A DNA stretch of 64,000 nucleotides, from positions 3,197,322-3,261,321 of the forward strand of contig NZ_KB235922.1 of the NCBI RefSeq assembly GCF_000332195.1. Direction: 5' to 3'. Positions 24,088-31,893 of the stretch are shown piece by piece. The DNA comes from Pleurocapsa sp. PCC 7319. GTDB lineage: Bacteria; Cyanobacteriota; Cyanobacteriia; Cyanobacteriales; Xenococcaceae. The notes under the pieces are model-generated. The model was not told the origin of the DNA. It worked only from the letters and a program-made list of their open reading frames with translations, and did not search any database. Positions within the stretch are counted from its first letter, which is position 1; the number at the start of each line of letters is the position of its first letter. Position numbers and translations under genes: made by a program.

Positions 24088-25749
24088 GTAACCGTTCATT
24101 CCCCCTCCAAAAAAGCAAGGGAAATTTAGGACACTGGAGATTCCTACCACTGTCCATTAATTAATTGCCAACAGGAAATGGTGGTGGACCAATTCCTTGT
24201 CTAGCCAAAGCCAAAACCTCCGCGATTGTTATCCAAGGATTAATATCTCTCAGACGACAGGTTTCAATCACGCTCAACAAAGAACTGTAAGCCAAACTTC
24301 CCTCGCGGGTGCGAGTGCCAAATCCAATCTGTCGGGCAATCACAGCATGACGTAATGCCCTTTCAGCCTCATTATTGGTGGGTGGTAATTCAGGATGATG
24401 AACCAAAGCGATTACGGCATCCCAATCATTGAAAATCTCTTTGGCTAAGGCTTGTAACTTAGTATGGTCAGCCTTTTTTCCTAGATGACAAACTCTTCTG
24501 AGGCCAGCGATTCGTTTACGAATCAGACGATTATCTTCACTTCCTTGCGCAATCAATTCAATCAATTCTTTGAGGTCATCTAAAATCCATTGTCCGATTT
24601 GAGCAGCTTTTTGATTAATTGCTCCTGTTATGGCAATGGCTTTACGAATCAAGTGAGCTAAACACCTTTGTCTTTTTGGATAAGAACGATAGGCAGCATA
24701 ACCATCACTGATGAGCCACCCGATAAAAGCTTCTGTGACTAGATAGGATAATTCTTCTTTCCGACGAGAGCCGATATGAAATACGGCGGTTTTGGTGGTC
24801 ACAGCAACCCATAACCAATGCAGTTTTCCACTCTCATACCAATGAGTTTCGTCTAAATGTAGAATATCTGCTTGTTGCAGTTGTTCAACTAACTCCTCGA
24901 CTACTGGCACACAAGCAATTCCAGTCTCTCGGATACATCGATCTATTGTTCCGATACTCAATTTAGTATTGGTCCAATCATTTAAAAACTCTTGAATTTT
25001 CGTACGACTCATTCGGTAGCGAACGCTCAAGGAAGCGATGAAAGTTGCGAGGAATGCTCCTACTAAAACATACTCTGTCAGTTGTAAATCTTTGCTTCTT
25101 CCTTCTACTACAGAAACCAACCCTGTTCCTGGTTGGGCATGGGTGCAATGACCACAACTGCAAGTTGTCCGATAGTAGTGATGTAATTGAGTGACGATCC
25201 TCAACCCAAATAATTCTGGTTCTAGTTCCAGGACATAATATCCCATATACCTAAAGGACTCAGATTCGCTTAAATCATGATTACAAGCGGTACATTTATG
25301 GGGATAGTGTGGAATGATTACTTCCGCCTTCAGAGGTTGCTGACGACCAAAACCTTTTCCTCCTGGTTGTTTTCCTGGCTTCCTCTTTGATTTTTGCTTC
25401 TTTTCTGGTTCTGAAGATTCATCTCTTTTATCCAACTCAGTTTGTCCCAACTCGGTTTCAGATTCTGAACCTGGGTTTGATTCTTCTGTGGTTACTTTTA
25501 AACCGTAAGGATTATCTTTTGATGGTGGCTGAGAACTATTTTCTGAACTCTGCTGTTGCTTTTCCCATAAATCTGTGGCTAATTGATGTAGATTTTTGGC
25601 TACTTCTACCAATCTCTCTTTTTCGAGAGACTTGAAGTAGTCTTCGTTCATCTGTACCAAGTCATTTTTATCTAATTGAGCCATGTTTTTAACATACACC
25701 ACAAAGGTGGAGTTGGCTTATTTTTGACTGGGGGGAAATGAACGGTTAC
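24088..25749 (-). mobile_element. IS66-family element (transposase-only)
   Basis: It is 1662 bp with inverted ends GTAACCGTTCATT (24088-24100) and AATGAACGGTTAC (25737-25749). The second IR segments are CCCCC-rich (CCCCCTCCAAAA and its imperfect complement TTTTGACTGGGGGG). No 8-bp target duplication is visible, consistent with a deletion at the insertion site. Accessory genes of larger IS66 elements are absent. Confidence 0.8.
24161..25684 (-). CDS. IS66-family transposase
   Basis: It has 507 residues from ATG 25684; a 25702 start adds six residues. A coiled-coil N-terminus precedes a low-complexity Glu/Lys stretch (PGSESETELGQTELDKRDES) and a Cys-rich zinc-binding part (CTACNHDLSE, CSCGHCTHAQPG). 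The DDE core shows LHLDETHWYESGKLHWLWVA and LPPTNNEAERALRHAVIARQ. The frame is intact. Confidence 0.9.
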   Translation of the reverse strand: MAQLDKNDLVQMNEDYFKSLEKERLVEVAKNLHQLATDLWEKQQQSSENSSQPPSKDNPYGLKVTTEESNPGSESETELGQTELDKRDESSEPEKKQKSKRKPGKQPGGKGFGRQQPLKAEVIIPHYPHKCTACNHDLSESESFRYMGYYVLELEPELFGLRIVTQLHHYYRTTCSCGHCTHAQPGTGLVSVVEGRSKDLQLTEYVLVGAFLATFIASLSVRYRMSRTKIQEFLNDWTNTKLSIGTIDRCIRETGIACVPVVEELVEQLQQADILHLDETHWYESGKLHWLWVAVTTKTAVFHIGSRRKEELSYLVTEAFIGWLISDGYAAYRSYPKRQRCLAHLIRKAIAITGAINQKAAQIGQWILDDLKELIELIAQGSEDNRLIRKRIAGLRRVCHLGKKADHTKLQALAKEIFNDWDAVIALVHHPELPPTNNEAERALRHAVIARQIGFGTRTREGSLAYSSLLSVIETCRLRDINPWITIAEVLALARQGIGPPPFPVGN

Positions 25750-25800
25750 TGCTTCGTAAGCTGCGATATTTCCTTCAATTCCGCTTATAATTGCCCACAT

Positions 25801-25871
25801 CTATCTGCGTGTTTTTAAGAATGATAATTATTTTTATATTGCCACAAACACTTTTTATGTTTTATAGCTTA
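25801..25871. other. Promoter gap with a weak second Zur-like site
   Basis: TGATAATTATTTTTA at 25824-25838 matches only one half of the Zur palindrome well. It faces the lost phosphoesterase start at 25800. Confidence 0.35.
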
Positions 25872-25886
25872 TGATAATGATTATCA
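25872..25886. promoter_or_regulatory. Perfect Zur box upstream of znuACB
   Basis: TGATAATGATTATCA, identical to the box before the GTPase-sigma fusion gene. It ends 13 nt before ATG 25900. Confidence 0.9.
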
Positions 25887-25899
25887 TTATTTCACACAG

Positions 25900-26943
25900 A
25901 TGTTCATTGATAGTCATAAGATGTCTTTTCATTTATTCAAAACTTCACGACAGGCGTGGAAGAAGCTCCTTAGACAGGAGCATTTCCGCCTGTCTAAAAT
26001 CAAGTTCTTAAAACGCTCTCTAATTTCCAGCATCGCTTGTTTAGGTGCGATTGGGCTATGCCCACGCTTCGCGATCGCTTTAAGTACAACAACCACAGCC
26101 CAAAACAATTCCAGTCCCAAGATTGTCTCAACTTTCTTACCCATTCATCTGTTTACTCAAGCTGTAGTAGGAGATACAGGGGAAGTAGAGATTTTAATTT
26201 CTCCTGGTATGGAAGTTCACGACTACCAAGCCACCCCAGACGATGCCAAACTACTGGCTACAGCAGATGTATTAGTAGAAAACGGGTTGGGTATCGAAGA
26301 GTTTTTATCGGCTTTAGTAACCAATGCAGGTAATTCCCAACTTCAGCAAATTGATTCCAGTAAGGGAATAGAGGTCATAGAAGAGGAACATGAGGAACAC
26401 GAACACGAAGAGGAGGAACACGGACACCACCACGAAGAAGGAAATCCTCACGTTTGGTTAGATCCTGTTATGGCACAACAACAGGTAGCTAATATTAGAG
26501 ATGGTTTAATCGCGATCGATCCGAGTAACGCAGATAGCTATCGTACCAATGCAGATGCTTATATTCAGCAACTACAACAACTAGACAATGAATTTCAACA
26601 AAGATTAGCACCAGTCGCAGGTTGCAATTTTATAACTTTTCACGATGCTTTCCCCTATTTAGCCCAACGTTACGGACTGCAACAAGAAGCAATAGTAGAG
26701 ATTCCCGAAGATAGTATTACTCCTAAAGATATTCAACGAGTCCAACAAGCAGCCGAACAATATCAGGTTAAAGCTTTACTCACCGAACCTGGAATTGAAG
26801 ATAAACGTATCCAGCAAATATCTAGTGACTTAAATCTACCCCTAGAAGCGATCGACCCACTAGAGTCGGGAGAAACCGATCCGCAATATTATTTTCAAGC
26901 TATGCGGGGGAATTTAGAGGCATTAGAAAGAGCGTGCCAATAA
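25900..26943 (+). CDS. znuA: High-affinity zinc ABC transporter, substrate-binding protein
   Basis: ZnuA binds zinc in the periplasm and hands it to ZnuBC. The protein has 347 residues. After an unusual N-terminus comes a signal peptide (KRSLISSIACLGAIGLC). The A-1 cluster fold has HLFTQAVVGD, MEVHDYQATP (His ligand), GNPHVWLDPV (His) and ITFHDAFPYL (His). A His/Glu-rich loop (EEHEHEEEEHGHHHEEG) typical of ZnuA lies at about 163-187. Two dispersed repeats lie in the N-terminal coding region (25949-25994 and 26047-26078), which explains the overlong, odd leader. ATG 25921 is an alternative start, since 25900 is very close to the Zur box. Confidence 0.95.
   Translation: MFIDSHKMSFHLFKTSRQAWKKLLRQEHFRLSKIKFLKRSLISSIACLGAIGLCPRFAIALSTTTTAQNNSSPKIVSTFLPIHLFTQAVVGDTGEVEILISPGMEVHDYQATPDDAKLLATADVLVENGLGIEEFLSALVTNAGNSQLQQIDSSKGIEVIEEEHEEHEHEEEEHGHHHEEGNPHVWLDPVMAQQQVANIRDGLIAIDPSNADSYRTNADAYIQQLQQLDNEFQQRLAPVAGCNFITFHDAFPYLAQRYGLQQEAIVEIPEDSITPKDIQRVQQAAEQYQVKALLTEPGIEDKRIQQISSDLNLPLEAIDPLESGETDPQYYFQAMRGNLEALERACQ
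25949..25994. repeat. Hairpin repeat in the znuA 5' coding region
   Basis: Nested inverted arms GACAGGCG/CGCCTGTC and GCTCCT/AGGAGC form a long stem-loop. It is translated in frame. It resembles a REP-like element inserted in the signal-peptide leader. Confidence 0.6.
26047..26078. repeat. Small dispersed repeat in the znuA signal peptide, ending in HIP1
   Basis: GCGATTGGGCTATGCCCACG followed by CTTCGCGATCGC. It starts with GCGAT and ends in a HIP1 octamer, like the other repeats of this group. It encodes AIGLCPRFAIA. Confidence 0.55.
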
Positions 26944-27025
26944 TCAGTTATCAGTCAACAGTTATCAGTTATCAGTTTTTTGTTCTTGGCTATTTTTCTC
27001 TACTTGAATCAATTTAGTAAATTTG
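26944..27025. repeat. Heptamer tandem repeat between znuA and znuC
   Basis: TATCAGT units recur several times (CAGTTATCAGTCAACAGTTA...) at about 26944-26977. Such heptamer repeats are common between cyanobacterial genes. The znuC start follows after 50 nt. Confidence 0.5.
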
Positions 27026-27814
27026 ATGTACCAAAATTTATCTGTTATCCAACCCATAGTTACAGTTAAAGATTTATCGGTGGTGCGTGGGGAATATTTA
27101 GCGGTAGATAATGTTTCTTTTGAATTATTGCCAGGTACTCATACGGCGATTATCGGTCCAAACGGTGCGGGGAAGAGTACCTTGATTAAATCTATTTTAG
27201 GCTTGGTTGAGGCGCGATCGGGTGAAATTAGGTTATTTAATTCTACTGGTAAACAATCAAAGCGATTTAAACAGAAAATTGGCTACATTCCGCAAAAGTT
27301 TTCCTTTGATCGCACTTTTCCGTTAACGGTATCGGAATTAGTGGGTTTGGGCTTAAATAGAAAACAGTGGTGGTACTCTAGTAAAGGTCAACGAGAGAGG
27401 ATTTACCAAGCTCTAGAACAGGTTCATTTAACCAAACAAGCCCAACAAAAAATCGGTACTCTTAGCGGAGGAGAATTAAAACGAGTCTTACTGGCTTATT
27501 GTTTAGTCGTTCCCCGTCGTCTTTTAGTTCTCGATGAAGCCTTAGCAGGGGTAGATGCTACGGGAGAAATGGAATTTGCAGCTTTACTCAATCATCTCAA
27601 ACAAGAACACAACTGGACGATTTTGGAAGTTTCCCACGATTTAGATTTAGTTAGTAAGTATTGTGACTCGGTAATCTGTTTGAACCGTCGGTTACTGTAT
27701 CAAGGTTCGCCCTCAACCACTCTTACACCCGAAAATCTCTTACAAATATACGGTTCTTTAGTTAGTCCTACCTGTCATCATCATGAACCTAGCAGACGTA
27801 CTGAGTCTTTTTAG
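27026..27814 (+). CDS. znuC: Zinc ABC transporter, ATPase
   Basis: The protein has 262 residues. Walker A GPNGAGKSTL, Q-loop YIPQKFSFDRTFPLTV, signature LSGGELKRVLLA, Walker B LLVLDEALAGVD and H-loop VSHDLDLV are present. The C-terminal end is His-rich (CHHHEPS). It powers ZnuB. The permease gene overlaps its 3' end by 32 nt. ATG 27023 one codon earlier is equally possible. Confidence 0.95.
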   Translation: MYQNLSVIQPIVTVKDLSVVRGEYLAVDNVSFELLPGTHTAIIGPNGAGKSTLIKSILGLVEARSGEIRLFNSTGKQSKRFKQKIGYIPQKFSFDRTFPLTVSELVGLGLNRKQWWYSSKGQRERIYQALEQVHLTKQAQQKIGTLSGGELKRVLLAYCLVVPRRLLVLDEALAGVDATGEMEFAALLNHLKQEHNWTILEVSHDLDLVSKYCDSVICLNRRLLYQGSPSTTLTPENLLQIYGSLVSPTCHHHEPSRRTESF

Positions 27815-28598
27815 TTTACCCTTTATGCAACGGGCGGTGCTAGGTGGTGTACTGCTTGGTATTTTAGGTGGAATTTTGGGCAGCTTTTTAATTTTGCGTC
27901 GTCTCTCGTTGTTTGGGGATACGGTGGGACATTCGGCAATGCTAGGAGTAGTTTTAGCTGCGTTGTTAGAACTTCCTGCTACTTGGACGTTAATTGGTTT
28001 TACTGTCGCTTTTGGTTTGGGGGTAATTTATTTAATTGACAGAACCGATTTGGGTAGCGATACGGTTTTATGCATTTCCCTATCGGGTTCGATCGCTTTA
28101 GGTACAATTGGCTTTAGTTATTTAAAAGGATATCGGGGTAATTTATTATCGATTTTATTTGGGGATATTTTAGCTATTAGTAATACCGATTTGATTTTAT
28201 TATTATTACTCTTAGCCGTAACTTTAGCTTGGATAATTATTAGTTTACCAGAACAAATATTACTTACCCTAAACAGCGATTTAGCCCTAGTTAAAGGTGT
28301 ACCCGTTCGCAGTCATCGCTATTTTTTTATTGTTCTTTTGGCAATTACTATCGCCCTCACTATTCGGGCAGTCGGTATCTTGTTAGTTAATGGTTTTCTA
28401 GTCATTCCTGCTGCTTCTGCCAGATTAATTTGTCAGCAGTTTGTCCCGTTTTTAACCACTGCTGCGGGGATAGGTGCGACCAGTGGAGTAATGGGCATGG
28501 TCATTTCTGGGGCGATCGATTTGCCTAGTGGTCCGAGTATTGTTTTGGTTCAGTTATTTGGGTTTTTAGCAGTGGCTTTATGGTGTCGGCAGGGTTGA
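27783..28598 (+). CDS. znuB: Zinc ABC transporter, permease
   Basis: The protein has 271 residues of the ABC-3 family with about eight membrane segments. It contains FLILRRLSLFGDTVGHSAML near the start and AVGILLVNGFLVIPAASARL in the conserved coupling region. It overlaps znuC, giving a tight znuA-znuC-znuB operon under one Zur box. Confidence 0.95.
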   Translation: MNLADVLSLFSLPFMQRAVLGGVLLGILGGILGSFLILRRLSLFGDTVGHSAMLGVVLAALLELPATWTLIGFTVAFGLGVIYLIDRTDLGSDTVLCISLSGSIALGTIGFSYLKGYRGNLLSILFGDILAISNTDLILLLLLLAVTLAWIIISLPEQILLTLNSDLALVKGVPVRSHRYFFIVLLAITIALTIRAVGILLVNGFLVIPAASARLICQQFVPFLTTAAGIGATSGVMGMVISGAIDLPSGPSIVLVQLFGFLAVALWCRQG

Positions 28599-28838
28599 AA
28601 AATCTTCAATTTCTCTTCCGCCCATTTCTTTGGGATGCTGTTTATTATGAAATATTGTGTAGCGTTTAATCCAGTTAACGTAGCTTTCGTCAGTTATGTA
28701 AGAATAATGCTTCAGACGAATAACATCACTAACTTGTTCGAGGAGTTTCTTCAGGGGTTTTTCCACGGAATGATAGCCAGAAAAATTCTTGATATTATGA
28801 TTACTTAGTATGATAGTTAAAAAATTTCTCGATATCAC
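28578..28838 (-). pseudogene. N-terminal remnant of an integron-type tyrosine integrase
   Basis: The 86-residue frame contains VSDVIRLKHYSYITDESYVN and WIKRYTIFHNKQHPKEMGGR, the SAM-like N-terminal DNA-binding part of IntI-like integrases (normally about 320 aa). The catalytic domain is missing; the frame runs into the znuB 3' end. It is a 5' fragment of a lost integrase. Confidence 0.75.
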
Positions 28839-28839
28839 C

Positions 28840-28945
28840 GACGAATATATCGAAAGTTTTTTGATATCATGCTATGTAGGGTAAATATACAAAAAGTTTC
28901 TCAAATTTATCCTCTACAGGGTGGATATCCAGAAAGTTTCTGTAT
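28840..28945. repeat. Degenerate direct repeats upstream of the integrase remnant
   Basis: Units of about 40 bp end in AAAGTTTCT, for example GTAGGGTAAATATACAAAAA near 28874 and CAGGGTGGATATCCAGAAAG near 28916, with two weaker AT-richer copies before. They lie where the recombination site of an integron integrase gene would be. They could be binding sites or simply repeats. Confidence 0.4.
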
Positions 28946-28952
28946 AATAAAT

Positions 28953-29165
28953 AGGGCTTGCTGAATAAGTCAAAACTATTTATTTATATATGTTTCAAGA
29001 CTTTTTCTTCAATTAAAGTGCAAGGTTGTTTGATAAAGGAAGGTTCTTTTTCTGGCACTTAGCGCAATAAAATGCTCTATTTCCTTAAAAGCTAAGAGCT
29101 AAAAGCTAAGAGCTAAGAGCTTTTAAACAGATATCTTATCAAATCCAAGTTTTTCAGCAAGCCCT
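28953..29165. mobile_element. MITE-like element of 213 bp
   Basis: Perfect terminal inverted repeats AGGGCTTGCTGAA and TTCAGCAAGCCCT enclose noncoding DNA, including an AGCTAAG/AGCTAAA heptamer array at about 29086-29121. Ends of this type belong to cyanobacterial IS elements, which can move such miniature copies in trans. No protein is encoded. Confidence 0.7.
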
Positions 29166-29288
29166 AAATAGTTATGCCGCTTCGTAGCAATGGGCAGAAG
29201 TGCAGTCAAAGTGAGTGGCGGAACGTTCCATGCTTGGCAAGAATAGCCTCGAAGAGCAACACAGGAAATTATGGTTAACATTCTATAG
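29166..29288. other. Short intergenic gap
   Basis: No gene or regulatory motif is recognised. Confidence 0.3.
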
Positions 29289-30110
29289 ATGGCGTTTGGA
29301 ATGGGAACAATGCTAACTGGTGTCGATCATCTTGTAATTCGATGCTCTAACCCGATCGATTTAATCGATACGGTTAGGACAGAACTTGATGTTCCAATTC
29401 TGATTCCCGCTCGTGAGTATGACGATTTTTGCAGCGGAATTGTACGACTGGGCAATCTTGATATTGAGTTTCTACGGCTTGGAACAGAAAATATTCCTAT
29501 ACCTTACTTCTATGGCATTTCTTTTGCTTCAGCCGAAGGGATTTGGAACACGGCTAGTTGGTTAAAAACGTTGCAGATTCCGCATACGCTGCCGATCCAT
29601 ACCTCGATCGTGCGCGACGGTAGACAATGGGGTTGGAGCACGATTCTCCTGGATGGTTTTCTTGATAACCCAATTCCTGCGCCTTACTCTGTAGGTGTGC
29701 TCTCAGGTGATGGGCTAATTGCAAGAGGAGCTTCAGCTTTCTCCACAACGCTCATGAAAGTTCCGGTAATGCGACGGTTGATGTCAAGCAAAGGGGGCGA
29801 CTCAATGTGTCTTATTTGCCATTATGACCAGGATCTATCTTGCCTTCGTTCAAGGGCGACCCAAACATTAGCTGCAAGTGGAGGCGGAAAGAACCAAATT
29901 TCTAAGGTTGCTTCCATTGTGATTGAAGCGAGTCATACACTAACTGCATGGGAGCAAATACTACCAACAAGACAGAGTGATAGTCCCAGGCTAGATATCC
30001 AACCCGGTGTTGCAAATCGAATTCGAGAGGTTGTGATTAAAACTAAGTCCTCAGTTCCAATTTCTTCAATGTATTTCGGAGATGCTGCGTTTTCGTTTCA
30101 AGTGCAATAG
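29289..30110 (+). CDS. VOC/glyoxalase-like domain protein
   Basis: The protein has 273 residues. It starts with GVDHLVIRCSNPIDLIDTVR followed by an IEFLRLG strand, the typical first betaalpha-betabetabeta unit of glyoxalase_3-like proteins. The second half is less conserved (MCLICHYDQDLSCLRSRATQ). The substrate is unknown. ATG 29301 is an alternative start. Confidence 0.65.
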   Translation: MAFGMGTMLTGVDHLVIRCSNPIDLIDTVRTELDVPILIPAREYDDFCSGIVRLGNLDIEFLRLGTENIPIPYFYGISFASAEGIWNTASWLKTLQIPHTLPIHTSIVRDGRQWGWSTILLDGFLDNPIPAPYSVGVLSGDGLIARGASAFSTTLMKVPVMRRLMSSKGGDSMCLICHYDQDLSCLRSRATQTLAASGGGKNQISKVASIVIEASHTLTAWEQILPTRQSDSPRLDIQPGVANRIREVVIKTKSSVPISSMYFGDAAFSFQVQ

Positions 30111-30361
30111 TGGCATCACAATTCGCTTGAAGCGGACGTGCAAAGTCTCTTCGTCTACCGTTTCAGTTTTTTCGTCGCCGCTCAAGCAAACCGTTAAGGA
30201 AAAAAGTGCAATCTTATTAAGTTAAGGAATTTATAAAAAACTCGTTTTGGGCGATCGCCTGAGATTTTCAAGCAGTTACATAGTGCGATCGCCATTGCCT
30301 TAACCATAAAACCTGCTGATAAACTGAATACAATACCAATTATCATAAACAAACAACTTTT

Positions 30362-30649
30362 ATGTCTGCTACAGCCTTGTCTCGTTATGTAGCTCGAAAT
30401 CCTGAGATTTTAAGTGGAGAACCAATTATTAAAGGTACTAGGACATCTGTACGTGCTATTGTTGGCTTGTGGCGTTTAGGCATAATGCCAGAAGAAATTT
30501 TGCATCATCTACCCCATCTCACTTTGGCACAAGTGTTCGATGCTTTAAGTTTTTATTTGGATAATCAGACAGAAATAAATGAATATATCGAGCGCAATCG
30601 AGTTCCTGATGATTTAGTTCATCCTGCGGTGAAAGCTTCCTTCAGTTAA
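30362..30649 (+). CDS. DUF433 antitoxin of a type II TA pair
   Basis: The protein has 95 residues. It contains EPIIKGTRTSVRAIVGLWRL and LPHLTLAQVFDALSFYLDN, the DUF433 pattern. DUF433 proteins bind DNA and neutralise DUF5615 partners. The toxin gene starts 8 nt downstream. Confidence 0.85.
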   Translation: MSATALSRYVARNPEILSGEPIIKGTRTSVRAIVGLWRLGIMPEEILHHLPHLTLAQVFDALSFYLDNQTEINEYIERNRVPDDLVHPAVKASFS

Positions 30650-30657
30650 TTTAAGCT

Positions 30658-30996
30658 ATGCCAGCAGCACTTTACACAGATGAGGATATGTCCGCTTTGG
30701 TTGCTACCCTTCTAGAATCTCGTGGTTTAGATGTTACCACTGTTCCCGAACAAGCAACTTTGGGTAAGAGCGATCGCGAACAACTGAAAATTGCTAGTTC
30801 TTTGAGTCGATGTCTCGTAACTCATAACCGTGTTGACTTCGAGAGATTGCATCTTCAATATATCGATGAGAATAAACAACATTTTGGAATTATTATTGTT
30901 TTCCAGAAAAATGCCTACGAAGTCGCGAAGCGTATTGGTATTTTAGTAAGCGCGTTGACAGTTGAGGAAATTAATAATCAATTATTGTATGCCTAA
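30658..30996 (+). CDS. DUF5615 PIN-like toxin
   Basis: The protein has 112 residues. YTDEDMSALVATLLESRGLD carries the first acidic residues and CLVTHNRVDFERLH the conserved H/N/D cluster of DUF5615, a PIN-like nuclease fold. It is paired with the DUF433 gene immediately upstream. Confidence 0.85.
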   Translation: MPAALYTDEDMSALVATLLESRGLDVTTVPEQATLGKSDREQLKIASSLSRCLVTHNRVDFERLHLQYIDENKQHFGIIIVFQKNAYEVAKRIGILVSALTVEEINNQLLYA

Positions 30997-31074
30997 TTGT
31001 TTTGTTGTAAGGCGATCGCCCAAAATTTTAAAGCAGATACATAATGCGATCGCATTAATTATTAAAACAAACAA

Positions 31075-31503
31075 TTAATCTACCCAATTATCTAACTGTA
31101 AATTTGGAACTTGGGAAAAATCCTTATAATTTCGCGTTACTACTGTGGCATTTTGCATCAGCGCAATAGAAGCAATACGCAAATCTTTTTCTAATCTCTT
31201 TTTAGCTAAGTTACGATTATTTTGTCGTAAATTGTTATAGCAAGCTTCAGCATCGCGATCGAAGTTTAAAATAGTTATTATTTTAAAAAATTCTGTAGTT
31301 TGCCACAGTTTAGTATAAAGATTATTCAAGTTATTTGCTTGTCGAGGGTTGTTTAATTTTCCATTCCAACCATTAAATAATTCTTGGACAGTGATTATTG
31401 TAATTGCTGTATTGTCAGAATGTTCGGCAACTTGAGCTATTACAGATTTATTGCCAGCTAAGAACAGTGAAATATGGTCAGTATCGAGAATCCATAAAGT
31501 CAT
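31075..31503 (-). CDS. vapC: VapC-type PIN-domain ribonuclease toxin
   Basis: The protein has 142 residues. WILDTDHISLFLAGN gives the first Asp, the following TVQELFNGW the Glu, and LRIASIALMQNATVVTRNYKDF the C-terminal acidic and Asn/Asp residues. VapC toxins cleave tRNA or rRNA. It starts 2 nt after the antitoxin gene stop. Confidence 0.9.
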   Translation of the reverse strand: MTLWILDTDHISLFLAGNKSVIAQVAEHSDNTAITIITVQELFNGWNGKLNNPRQANNLNNLYTKLWQTTEFFKIITILNFDRDAEACYNNLRQNNRNLAKKRLEKDLRIASIALMQNATVVTRNYKDFSQVPNLQLDNWVD

Positions 31504-31505
31504 AT

Positions 31506-31793
31506 TTAACTGTTATTTTCTCGTTCTGCTCTTATTTCTGACATAATTTCTTGAAAATCAGAGTCATTTTCAAAAATACCAGCAAATTTCATTAGAGAAT
31601 TTCCATTAGTTTTTTTGGGTACTGAAATCTGAATGATCTCAGCTTTTGCTAAACGTTTATGTAGTAGCTCTCGAACTTTTTCAATTGCGCCTTGTTTGGT
31701 TTTATCTGTAGTTTGAAGATTGGGAACTTCTAGAACAGTAGCTACAGTAAGACCATCATCTCGACTTTCTAGTAAAATATTCCAATTATCCAC
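31506..31793 (-). CDS. Antitoxin partner of VapC (HicB-like fold)
   Basis: The protein has 95 residues. The N-terminal part (SRDDGLTVATVLEVPNLQTT) is the short HicB-like domain seen in type II antitoxins of PIN toxins. The C-terminal part (IFENDSDFQEIMSEIRAERE) is an amphipathic helix likely to wrap the toxin. Confidence 0.75.
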   Translation of the reverse strand: MDNWNILLESRDDGLTVATVLEVPNLQTTDKTKQGAIEKVRELLHKRLAKAEIIQISVPKKTNGNSLMKFAGIFENDSDFQEIMSEIRAERENNS

Positions 31794-31893
31794 AATTTTT
31801 ATTTACTTTAGCTATATTGCGTTTAATTCTATTGTATCTAGTCTGCTTAAAAACTAAGAGCCAAAATAATTAATCGCACATCCCCAAGTTAAA

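Larger units (their letters stand above)
23962..25800 (-). pseudogene. Metallophosphoesterase gene split and partly deleted by IS66
   Basis: The N-terminal remnant is 25800-25750 (MWAIISGIEGNIAAYEA). The C-terminal remnant is 24087-23962 (VGNVGREPGKATYTLYSPYS ... YYGSKKGFGN). These match the two ends of calcineurin-like phosphoesterases such as the intact paralog at 33536-34351 (MKIAVMSCIHGNYAALDAV ... INVGSVGEPRHG...). The IS66 at 24088-25749 sits between them and the middle, roughly 170 codons, is gone. The start of the gene faces the znuA promoter, so it was probably a divergent member of the zinc-starvation regulon. Confidence 0.75.

Noticed and set aside
24161-25684. IS66 transposase as part of the znu operon
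   Set aside because: It is on the opposite strand within its own inverted repeats.
28840-28945. CRISPR-like repeats
   Set aside because: The units are degenerate, few and unevenly spaced, and no cas gene is near.
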